Shown in pieces: positions 42,926-50,526 of a DNA stretch of 64,000 bases. The stretch covers positions 1 through 64,000 of the IMG/VR virus record IMGVR_UViG_3300008113_000033. One strand, given 5' to 3'. Position numbers and translations under genes: made by a program. The first letter of the stretch is position 1. Every line of letters starts with the position of its first letter. The notes under the pieces were generated by a model, which saw only the letters and a list, made by a program, of their open reading frames with translations, searched no databases and was not told where the DNA came from. This stretch comes from a virus.

Positions 42926-43390
42926 ATGACTAAAAAAGAATTAGCAGATAAAGTAAGAGCAGCAGCACAAAAGATTGCGGGAAATAATAATAAATTAGAA
43001 ACCCCAACTGCTGCTGCTTTTAAATATTCTCCAATGTTGGAGAAATTTCCTAAATTACAGGAAACATTAATTACATTAATGTCTCAAGACTTTACTGCAT
43101 TCGTTGAAAATATTGAATGGGTAGCACCTCGTCCTACTACATTTAAGGTTACATTAAAAAACTTTAACACATACCACCTAATTTGGACTGGTACTGAATT
43201 TACAGCTCGTGTAGCAGGTACCCAGTACAACTTAGCTAATTTAGGTGAAGAGCAACGTGCTATTAAAGCAATACAAGAATTGTTAATTACAGGCCCTATC
43301 AACCCAGATAAAGGTTCAGCTACACCATCTCAAAATCTAAATGCTGCTCCTGAAGAGGCGCCAGCTGAAGAAACACCTGCTGAAGCATAA
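42926..43390 (+). CDS. Small virion-type protein, unknown
   Basis: A 154-residue protein: a helical N-terminus (KKELADKVRAAAQKIAG), an alpha/beta body with FKVTLKNFNTYHLIWTGTEF, and an acidic Ala/Pro/Glu tail (EEAPAEETPAEA). The body has the look of a small binding domain. It lies two bases after the previous gene and shares one base with the next. Confidence 0.65.
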   Translation: MTKKELADKVRAAAQKIAGNNNKLETPTAAAFKYSPMLEKFPKLQETLITLMSQDFTAFVENIEWVAPRPTTFKVTLKNFNTYHLIWTGTEFTARVAGTQYNLANLGEEQRAIKAIQELLITGPINPDKGSATPSQNLNAAPEEAPAEETPAEA

Positions 43391-44523
43391 TGAATGTTAT
43401 AACTAGATTTTTGGAGCATTATTCATTCCGTTTTCCTAAAGGATATCCAGATATGAATAATCTTGAGGATAAGGCTCTATTATATGAAATATTAGAGGAA
43501 TTAGATGTAGTTAATGAAAATTTTAGACCATTATCGTTTTTTGATTTAAAAAAACGTGGTGGGTTTAGATTTAAAATTGTTGCTGATAAAATAGCAAAAA
43601 AATCTCCATTTTCACTTAATCAAGGCAATCCAAAAACCCTTTCATTCATTGATCCAGAATATCAATCAGCATTCGAAAATGCGGATGATAATAAAATAAA
43701 ACAATTAGCTGGATCCAACGTTAATACATTCACATTTTTTGAAGATGAAGCGGGTGAAGAATATTCAATTCAAGATTTATCAAAAGATAAGGATTTCGGA
43801 GGTAAAGGAGCTGGATCAGGTACTGTAGTTGAAGATTCTAATTTAAGAGCATTAAATGATAAAATTCAATCATTAATTGAACAAAATGATGTTGAATCTA
43901 TTAGTGTTATTGTAAATGGTAAAAAGTTTGATAGTATTGTAGGGGCTAAAAGTCAATTTGGTACTCCTAAAGCTGATTTCAATTTAATAGATTCAGAAGA
44001 AAAACCAATAGTATTTATATCACATAAGAAAGCAGGTGGTAAAGGTGCTACAGCTGGGGATTTTATTAGATGGAGTGGTTATACAATGTATGCTGAACAC
44101 CCAGAAGTTAAAGCATTTAATGAAGCTTTAGTTAAGTTTTTACAAGATAATAATCTACAAGGATTACCTAATAAAACTAGATTTATTTCACCTATACAAG
44201 ATGGTGAATTAATTCAAAAATTAATTTATGGTCCTGATTATGGTGGAGCAAATAGTAAAGATAATGTAAACATTATTCTACAAGGTGAAATTGACTTAGT
44301 ACCTAAAGGAAATAACACATATGAGCTAACAGCACAACATGTTCAAGCTCCACCTAGTTTACCTGAAGATGAGTATCAACCATATTTATCATCATCATAT
44401 CGTGCTGATAGAGAAATGTTCGGAATACCAAACAATGAAGCTATAGTAATGACTAAAGCAGTATCAACTACAGCATCAAATGTATACGAACTTAAAAATG
44501 GAGAGTTTGTAAAAGTAAAATAA
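43390..44523 (+). CDS. Possible PD-(D/E)XK nuclease or restriction-like protein
   Basis: A 377-residue protein. The segment SQFGTPKADFNLIDSEEKPI followed by VFISHKKAGG resembles the core of type II restriction-type nucleases, in which an Asp (in KADF) precedes an S-x-K or H-K strand. The usual E-x-K is replaced by S-H-K. A GATAGDFIRWSGY helix follows. The first 75 residues are a separate domain, and a Pro-rich tail is near 320. The fold assignment is tentative. A strong terminator lies just downstream, so this is the last gene of the unit. Confidence 0.5.
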   Translation: MNVITRFLEHYSFRFPKGYPDMNNLEDKALLYEILEELDVVNENFRPLSFFDLKKRGGFRFKIVADKIAKKSPFSLNQGNPKTLSFIDPEYQSAFENADDNKIKQLAGSNVNTFTFFEDEAGEEYSIQDLSKDKDFGGKGAGSGTVVEDSNLRALNDKIQSLIEQNDVESISVIVNGKKFDSIVGAKSQFGTPKADFNLIDSEEKPIVFISHKKAGGKGATAGDFIRWSGYTMYAEHPEVKAFNEALVKFLQDNNLQGLPNKTRFISPIQDGELIQKLIYGPDYGGANSKDNVNIILQGEIDLVPKGNNTYELTAQHVQAPPSLPEDEYQPYLSSSYRADREMFGIPNNEAIVMTKAVSTTASNVYELKNGEFVKVK

Positions 44524-44573
44524 CATTTAGAACGATTCATAGCCGTTCGACTTAATATTAAAAATGGATCTGT

Positions 44574-44601
44574 GGCCCAATCGAAAGATTGGGCCTTTCT
44601 T
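44574..44601 (+). terminator. Strong intrinsic terminator
   Basis: GGCCCAATC (44574-44582) pairs perfectly with GATTGGGCC (44587-44595) around GAAA, followed by TTTCTT. It ends the transcript that finishes with the gene at 43390. Confidence 0.9.
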
Positions 44602-44612
44602 AATTATATTTA
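44596..44612 (+). promoter_or_regulatory. Early-type promoter fused to terminator
   Basis: TTTC (the T-run of the terminator)-TTAAT-TATATTTA. It drives the FAD-enzyme gene as a separate unit within the late region. Confidence 0.65.
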
Positions 44613-44632
44613 AAAGCAATTTAAAATTTATT

Positions 44633-45958
44633 ATGGACAAAAAAATTATAATAGTAGGTGCTGGAGTAGCGGGTATTAACGCTGCTACCAAATTAGTGGA
44701 TAATGGATATCCGGGTGAATTAATCACAATTATTGATAAAGGAAATGATCCACATAATCGTTTACCTGAAGAAGTAATGACAGGTATGTTAGGTGCTGGT
44801 GGATGGTCAGATGGTAAACTAACTTATCATACTGAAATCGGTGGTCAATTATCAAAATATTGTGGAGATGAGAAGGCAATGGAATTGATGAAACAAGTAG
44901 TAGATAATTTTACTCGTTTTCATCCAAAACCAGATGAAATATTTATGTCTGATCCAATTGCTGAGCCTGAATTTATCAAACCATATTTTGGATTACGTTT
45001 ATTTCCAGTATGGCATATTGGTTCAAATTATCTACATGAAATCGCTAAAGCGTGGTATTCATATTTAACTGATAAAGGTGTTACATTTAAATGGAATGCA
45101 GAAGTATCAGCTATTGATTTTAAAGCCGAATATATTGATATTAAAGATAGTTTAGAAGTAATATCATATGATGAATTAATATTTGCAGTAGGTAAATCAG
45201 GTATTGACTTTGCTCAATCATTATCCGACAAATATACATTACCTACAGAACCTAAATCAGTACAAATTGGTGTTCGATTTGAAGCACCACAAAAATATTT
45301 TCAAAAATTAATCGATATCAGCTATGATTTCAAACTTTATCAGAAATTCGATAACGTATCTCTTCGTAGTTTCTGCACTAACAATAACGCTGCTTATGTG
45401 GCCGTTGAGGAAACTTATGGTGATGTTACTTACAATGGTCATGCGAAAAAAGGGGAACAATTCCGGAACGATATGACTAACTTCGGTATCCTAATGGAAA
45501 TTAAGGGTATCGAAGATCCATTTGCTTGGAGTAGAGATGTAGTACAAACACTACAAAAACACGGAACTGGATTATATTATTCACCATCTAGAAAGCCATC
45601 TACTACATCTGAAGGCGCAACAGTATCAGCTGTACCAATTAGTTTAGATGCACTTGCTCATCAGGTTGAACCTGCACTTGATGGATATTTTAAATATGTT
45701 TGGGATTTTATTCAAGATATGAATAAAATATTTGAATTTGGAGATGATTGGGGAATGTATATCCCTGAAGTTAAGTACTTATCGCCTGAACCGTTAGTTA
45801 ATTACTATGATTTATCATTAAACGACTATCCTAATGTACATTTTGTAGGCGATGCGTTATCAGCTCGTGGAATTACAGTATCAGGTGCACATGGTATTTA
45901 TGTTGCTGAAAAATTGATTCAAAGAGATATATTAGAACAAATAACAGGAGTAGAGTAA
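44633..45958 (+). CDS. FAD-dependent oxidoreductase
   Basis: A 441-residue protein. A longer frame from 44564 would cross the terminator and promoter, so the start is at 44633. The dinucleotide fold is IIIVGAGVAGINAATKL (GxGxxG at about 8-13). GAGGWSDGKLTYHTEIGG at about 68 and FVGDALSARGITVSGAHGIY near the end match the pattern of the uncharacterised FAD-dependent dehydrogenase group (COG2509-like). It would use FAD, but the substrate is not known. Metabolic genes of this kind are seldom found in T4-like phages. It has its own early-type promoter. Confidence 0.82.
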   Translation: MDKKIIIVGAGVAGINAATKLVDNGYPGELITIIDKGNDPHNRLPEEVMTGMLGAGGWSDGKLTYHTEIGGQLSKYCGDEKAMELMKQVVDNFTRFHPKPDEIFMSDPIAEPEFIKPYFGLRLFPVWHIGSNYLHEIAKAWYSYLTDKGVTFKWNAEVSAIDFKAEYIDIKDSLEVISYDELIFAVGKSGIDFAQSLSDKYTLPTEPKSVQIGVRFEAPQKYFQKLIDISYDFKLYQKFDNVSLRSFCTNNNAAYVAVEETYGDVTYNGHAKKGEQFRNDMTNFGILMEIKGIEDPFAWSRDVVQTLQKHGTGLYYSPSRKPSTTSEGATVSAVPISLDALAHQVEPALDGYFKYVWDFIQDMNKIFEFGDDWGMYIPEVKYLSPEPLVNYYDLSLNDYPNVHFVGDALSARGITVSGAHGIYVAEKLIQRDILEQITGVE

Positions 45959-45966
45959 AATATTTG

Positions 45967-45985
45967 TTTCCTAATTATATTTATA
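45967..45985 (+). promoter_or_regulatory. Early-type promoter
   Basis: TTTC-CTAAT-TATATTTA, serving the pair at 46005 and 46322. Confidence 0.6.
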
Positions 45986-46004
45986 TTAAACAAACATTAA
46001 TATT

Positions 46005-46325
46005 ATGAAAACAGAAAGACGGGGTAGACCCAAAAATCGTGAAACGTTAATTACTGAAGGTGTGATCCAACCACAAAAACATAAATATACTCGTGAATTT
46101 AATCATGCAGATGGTACGAGAGATGTATGGACATACGATCTAGACAAAAACCCATCCGGACCTATATCGGTAGAATGTTTTTATCCTAAGGGATATAATC
46201 ATATTCTTGATTATACTCATAGAGATAATCATTGGATTCCTGTTGCTCATAGAACATACATTAATCCAAAGAATGGTAAAGAAGTTAGTCACAATAAAGC
46301 ATTAACATTAGGTTTAGCACGATGA
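46005..46325 (+). CDS. Small protein with one AT-hook-like motif
   Basis: A 106-residue protein. KTERRGRPKNRET near the start has the RGRP core of an AT hook. The rest is polar and aromatic (TRDVWTYDLDKNPSGPISVE, HRDNHWIPVAHRTYINPKNG) and unassigned. It probably binds AT-rich DNA. ATGA overlap with the kinase gene that follows. Confidence 0.65.
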   Translation: MKTERRGRPKNRETLITEGVIQPQKHKYTREFNHADGTRDVWTYDLDKNPSGPISVECFYPKGYNHILDYTHRDNHWIPVAHRTYINPKNGKEVSHNKALTLGLAR

Positions 46326-46846
46326 AAATAGGTTTAGCAGGTACAATGTCTGTAGGTAAAACTACATTGGTTAAAGCATTATTAGAATTAGATGAGTTTA
46401 AGGATTATATTGGGTGTGTTGAACGATCTAAATATTTAAGTGATTTAGGTATCCCATTAAATACTGACTCTAGTGTTAAAGGTCAGTTGGTTTTCATTGC
46501 TGAGCGTGCGAGTGAATTATTTAATGATAATCTATTAACTGACAGAACAGTATATGATGTTTGCGCATTTACTAAAGAAGCTAAGTCGATTAAGTCTAAT
46601 GAAAAAGAGATATTATTTGACGCAGCTATGTTGTTGGCTAAGCAATACGATATTATTTTTTATGTATCGCCCGAAGGTGTAGAAATAGAAAATAATGGTA
46701 TTCGTGAAACGAATCCTGAATATCGGGATAGGATAGATAAATCTATTAAATGGTTTTTAAAAACATATCCTGCTAAACGTGTAGTTGAAATTAAAGGTAG
46801 TACTGATGAAAGAATTGCTATCATATTAAATGAGTTAAAAAAATAA
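46322..46846 (+). CDS. P-loop kinase, NadR/AAA_28-like
   Basis: A 174-residue protein. Walker A is GTMSVGKTTL (7-16). LTDRTVYDVCAF and IIFYVSPEGVEIENNGIRET, followed by YRDRIDKSIKWFL, fit the AAA_28 family, which includes the ribosylnicotinamide kinase part of NadR and some nucleoside kinases. The predicted reaction is ATP-dependent phosphorylation of a nucleoside. Together with the NMNAT-like domain at 36499 it could make a salvage route to NAD, but the substrate is a guess. Confidence 0.75.
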   Translation: MKIGLAGTMSVGKTTLVKALLELDEFKDYIGCVERSKYLSDLGIPLNTDSSVKGQLVFIAERASELFNDNLLTDRTVYDVCAFTKEAKSIKSNEKEILFDAAMLLAKQYDIIFYVSPEGVEIENNGIRETNPEYRDRIDKSIKWFLKTYPAKRVVEIKGSTDERIAIILNELKK

Positions 46847-46860
46847 TAATATTTATAATA
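46847..46860 (+). promoter_or_regulatory. Late-type promoter motif
   Basis: TAATATTTATAATA, 27 bases before the ATG at 46888. Confidence 0.55.
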
Positions 46861-46887
46861 GACAATTTCTATTCAAAAAACAAAATA

Positions 46888-47814
46888 ATGGAAGATAAAT
46901 TAAAAGAAATAATTGATAAGATAGTACGTGAGGAAATTATGGGTGAGGGTAATAAATTATATACCTTAAAAAACCAAGCAGACGCTAATAAGGGTCTCCC
47001 AATAACTACTGACCCAGATGATGCAACAGAAAAATCACCAGCATTCACCCAAAAATATAAACCAGTTAGTGAAATGGCTCGTGCGGCTGAAGTAAAATAT
47101 TCATTAAAACCAGATTTCCGTTCTGATTTAACAGACGTACAAGGTAAATTATCAAAATCTGAATTTAGAAGTTTAGTTGATATTGTTAAAGTATTAAAAG
47201 ATAAAGGAGAAGCATTAACAGCAACAGATATTTTAAAGTTTCATAATGAAGCTAATCCTGATCGCCAATACGCATCACAACAAAGTTTTATCCGTCCATT
47301 GGTTATCGGAGCAATTGGAAAGAAAAAAATATCATATGATGAACTGCCGTTTAGTGCCTCACAAAAAGATGTGTCAACAGGATTTGAAAAAGCTACAGGT
47401 GTGGTTACTCCATCTCAAGACCGCGGTTCAAAATTCGGTCGTGATATTGAGTATACTGCTGCTACTCAAGCTAATCCAGATTACATGCTTCCTGCAGATC
47501 GTGCAGCATTGGCTGCCAAAACATTAGATTATAAACGTGCTCGTGAAGCATATCGTAAAGCCGATAATGCAGATGCTAAACAACAATATGTTGATAAAAT
47601 GCAATCTATGGTAGCTAATGATGATGAGTTAGGACAAGAAATTGCTCAACAATATGCTGATGGATTAATCCAAACACAAGATCCAGTTACTTTAGAATTA
47701 GCTAAAAAATTCCGTATTACTAAAAAGAAATATGGTATACCTAAAATTTCGGATAAAGAAACTAGAGATGCTGCTGCTATTGTAGGTGCTGAAGACGCTG
47801 AAGCAGAAGTATAA
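46888..47814 (+). CDS. Probable internal or structural protein
   Basis: A 308-residue, Ala/Lys/Asp/Gln-rich helical protein. It starts MEDKLKEIIDKIVREEIMGE, an amphipathic peptide like those of several others here. No enzyme motif is visible. It follows a late motif and ends at a strong terminator, so it is a one-gene late unit. A head-internal or core protein is the best guess. Confidence 0.6.
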   Translation: MEDKLKEIIDKIVREEIMGEGNKLYTLKNQADANKGLPITTDPDDATEKSPAFTQKYKPVSEMARAAEVKYSLKPDFRSDLTDVQGKLSKSEFRSLVDIVKVLKDKGEALTATDILKFHNEANPDRQYASQQSFIRPLVIGAIGKKKISYDELPFSASQKDVSTGFEKATGVVTPSQDRGSKFGRDIEYTAATQANPDYMLPADRAALAAKTLDYKRAREAYRKADNADAKQQYVDKMQSMVANDDELGQEIAQQYADGLIQTQDPVTLELAKKFRITKKKYGIPKISDKETRDAAAIVGAEDAEAEV

Positions 47815-47846
47815 GATTTTTCATAATAATGTTTGTTTATTTAGAG

Positions 47847-47875
47847 AGTCCGCTTTTAGCGGACTTTTCTTTTTC
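47847..47875 (+). terminator. Intrinsic terminator
   Basis: AGTCCGC (47847-47853) pairs with GCGGACT (47859-47865) around TTTTA, followed by TTTCTTTTTC. Confidence 0.9.
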
Positions 47876-47890
47876 TATATATTTATATAC
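47875..47890 (+). promoter_or_regulatory. Late-type promoter motif
   Basis: CTATATATTTATATAC directly after the terminator, seven bases before the ATG at 47897. Confidence 0.55.
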
Positions 47891-47896
47891 AAAACG

Positions 47897-48163
47897 ATGA
47901 AACAGGAATCTAATAATATTACTGATACATTTTTTACAAAATTAAAAGAGCAATCATTTACAATTATTCTTTTGGTTGGAATATTATATTATCAAAATGT
48001 GAATTTTAAGTCACAAATTGAAGAATATAAAAAAATGATTGATGATAAAGAAGCATTAGTTTTAAAATTAACTGAAGACGAACGACAAAGGTTATTAGAA
48101 CGAGAAAAATATCTACGTGAGCAACGTGATAAATTTATTGAAGATTTAATTAACAGAAAATGA
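47897..48163 (+). CDS. Membrane-anchored coiled-coil protein
   Basis: An 88-residue protein. A longer frame from 47786 crosses the terminator and is not credible. Residues 20-37 (SFTIILLVGILYYQNV) are a membrane span; residues 42-88 form a highly charged coiled-coil (LTEDERQRLLEREKYLREQ). The layout is like an inner-membrane spanin or a membrane tether. It overlaps the lipase gene by ATGA, which suggests that they work together. Confidence 0.65.
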   Translation: MKQESNNITDTFFTKLKEQSFTIILLVGILYYQNVNFKSQIEEYKKMIDDKEALVLKLTEDERQRLLEREKYLREQRDKFIEDLINRK

Positions 48164-48897
48164 CAAGAAACGAAGCATTATATAACGCAAAATTAGCCGT
48201 ATTAGCTTATTCTAAACAAGAAGAAATTAAGTGGGATGAATACGGATTGGAATTAGTTAAGTGGATTGAAAATAAAAAATCAGATACGCAAGGATTTGTA
48301 GCAACAAAAGGTAAAACTATATATGTAGTTTGGAGAGGTAGTGAATCAAAAAAGGATTTCCAAAACGATGCTTCAATTGATAAAGTACCATTTATAAACG
48401 AAGGTGAGAAAGTACATATTGGATTTAAAAGTTCATGGGAATCGGTATTAGATGATACATACAATGCAATTGATACTGCATTAGAAAATCTACAAGGTAA
48501 AGCTACGGATATTGTAGTTTGTGGACATAGTTTAGGTGGAGCAGTAGCAACATTGTATGCACATTCAATTAAGAAACACTATCCACATTATAACGTTAAA
48601 TCAACAACTATTGGTAGTCCAAGAGTAGGTAATAAAGTATTTAAGGAAAATTACGATAATAGTGGTATAGATACTCTACGAATAGTACATAAAAATGATT
48701 TAGTAACTCATGTACCATATATTAGATTTCATCACGTAAACTATCAAATAAGATTAGATACAGATGGTAATATATTAAAAAAAGAATCATCATTAAAATC
48801 ACTTTGGTTATATCTTAAAGCATTATTTTCAGGTAAAACTGTCAAAGACCATATGGGTGATGGGTATTTAAAAGCATTAGAAAACTGGACTAAATGA
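48160..48897 (+). CDS. Class 3 lipase-like hydrolase
   Basis: A 245-residue alpha/beta hydrolase. GFVATKGKTIYVVWRGSES is the conserved beta strands and oxyanion region of class 3 lipases (fungal type). GHSLGGA has the nucleophile Ser124. IGSPRVGN follows, then an Asp in KNDLVTHVPY and a His in KDHMGDGYL complete a plausible triad. There is no signal peptide, so export would need a holin or release on lysis. It lies between a membrane coiled-coil protein and terminase. It could hydrolyse host membrane lipids during lysis or takeover. Confidence 0.82.
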   Translation: MTRNEALYNAKLAVLAYSKQEEIKWDEYGLELVKWIENKKSDTQGFVATKGKTIYVVWRGSESKKDFQNDASIDKVPFINEGEKVHIGFKSSWESVLDDTYNAIDTALENLQGKATDIVVCGHSLGGAVATLYAHSIKKHYPHYNVKSTTIGSPRVGNKVFKENYDNSGIDTLRIVHKNDLVTHVPYIRFHHVNYQIRLDTDGNILKKESSLKSLWLYLKALFSGKTVKDHMGDGYLKALENWTK

Positions 48898-50465
48898 GCG
48901 AACAAAGTATAAAGGATATAATGCGGCAGGAGTATGTTAAATGTTTAACAGATCCTATCCACTTTATGCGCAAGTACTGTATGGTACAACACCCAACTAG
49001 GGGGCGTGTAAATTTTAACTTATATCCATTCCAAGAACAAGTATTAAAATTATGGTTAAAAAATGATTATACAATCATTAATAAATCACGTCAATTAGGT
49101 ATATCAACATTAGCTGCTGGTTTTTCATTATGGACAATGTTGTTTCATAAAGATAAAACAGTATTATGTATTGCAACTAAACAATCAACAGCTGTGAATA
49201 TGGTAGATAAGGTACAATTTATGTACCAACAATTACCAGCTTGGCTTAAAGGTAAAGATAAACCTGATTCAAATAACAAATTATCATTAAAATTATCTAA
49301 TGGGTCCCAAATTGTAGCATCATCAGCTGCTTCAGATGCTGGTCGATCATATGCTGTATCATTACTACTAATTGATGAGGCTGCATTTATTGATGGGATT
49401 GATCGAATCTATACCGCAATTAAACCTACAATTTCATCTGGTGGTGGGTGTATAGCATTATCATCACCAAACGGTATTGGTAACTGGTTCCATAAAACTT
49501 GGGTTAGTGCTATTAATAATGAAAACTCATTTTTACCAATTAAATTACCTTGGGATGTGCATCCTGAACGTGATACTCAATGGTTTGAAAATGAAAAGGC
49601 TAATATGGGCCCCCAAGAAATTGCCCAAGAATATGAGTGTGACTTTTTAGCTTCTGGAAATAACGTTGTAACAAACGATATTTTAGAATACTATGAGCAA
49701 AATTATATTATGGATCCTGTCGAAAGACGTGGTATGAGTGGTGATTTTTGGATATGGGAATATCCAAATCCATCCGAAACATATATTGTGTGTGCTGACG
49801 TTGCCCGTGGTGATGGAAGTGACTACTCTGCTTTTCATATCATAGCAACTAAAGAATTCAGACAAGTAGCTGAATTTAAATCTAAAATCGGTACTCGTGA
49901 ATTTGCAAATGCATTAGTTACAGCAGCAACTGAATATAATTCAGCATTATTAGTAGTTGAAAACGCAAATATTGGTTGGGATGTCCTAAACTCAATTGTT
50001 GAACGTGGATATCAAAATTTATATTACTCACCTAAAGGTGGTGATTTATCTATTGATAATTTTATATCTAAAATGGAAAATGACCAGACAGTTCAAGGTA
50101 TAACTAACTCGGGTAAAACACGCCCGTTATTTATTTCTAAATTAGAATCTACATTACGTGAGAAACAATTTGTGTTTCAATCTAAACGTATGTTAGAGGA
50201 ATTAAGAACATTTATTTGGGAAAATGGTAAAGCACAAGCACAAGGGGGATATAATGATGACTTAACAATGGCATTATCATTTGGATTATATATTAGAGAT
50301 ACAGCATTAGTTTATCATCAAAATGGATTAGATATAACTAAAGCAGCATTAAATAATATCAATGTAGCATCATCAGGTATCAGTTCAGGAACTTATATAG
50401 ATAATAATCCATGGCAGATGAAAGATAGCTATGGCAATACAGAATCATTAAATTGGCTCCTTTAA
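48894..50465 (+). CDS. 17: Terminase large subunit gp17
   Basis: A 523-residue protein; T4 gp17 is 610. The ATPase domain has NKSRQLGISTLAAGF (Walker A at about 62-76), LLLIDEAAFI (Walker B, near 156) and ALSSPNGIGNWFHK (coupling motif). The RNase-H-like nuclease domain starts with VCADVARGDGSDYSAFHII, and an acidic residue is in LVVENANIG. The enzyme pumps DNA into the prohead and cuts concatemers. ATGA overlap with the lipase. No small terminase was found in the window. Confidence 0.95.
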   Translation: MSEQSIKDIMRQEYVKCLTDPIHFMRKYCMVQHPTRGRVNFNLYPFQEQVLKLWLKNDYTIINKSRQLGISTLAAGFSLWTMLFHKDKTVLCIATKQSTAVNMVDKVQFMYQQLPAWLKGKDKPDSNNKLSLKLSNGSQIVASSAASDAGRSYAVSLLLIDEAAFIDGIDRIYTAIKPTISSGGGCIALSSPNGIGNWFHKTWVSAINNENSFLPIKLPWDVHPERDTQWFENEKANMGPQEIAQEYECDFLASGNNVVTNDILEYYEQNYIMDPVERRGMSGDFWIWEYPNPSETYIVCADVARGDGSDYSAFHIIATKEFRQVAEFKSKIGTREFANALVTAATEYNSALLVVENANIGWDVLNSIVERGYQNLYYSPKGGDLSIDNFISKMENDQTVQGITNSGKTRPLFISKLESTLREKQFVFQSKRMLEELRTFIWENGKAQAQGGYNDDLTMALSFGLYIRDTALVYHQNGLDITKAALNNINVASSGISSGTYIDNNPWQMKDSYGNTESLNWLL

Positions 50466-50481
50466 ATTTCTTTGTTATGTT

Positions 50482-50495
50482 TGTATATTTATAAC
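50482..50495 (+). promoter_or_regulatory. Late-type promoter motif
   Basis: TGTATATTTATAAC, 31 bases before the portal ATG at 50527. Confidence 0.55.
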
Positions 50496-50526
50496 ATATA
50501 CTACATATTGAGTAACACAAAATAAT

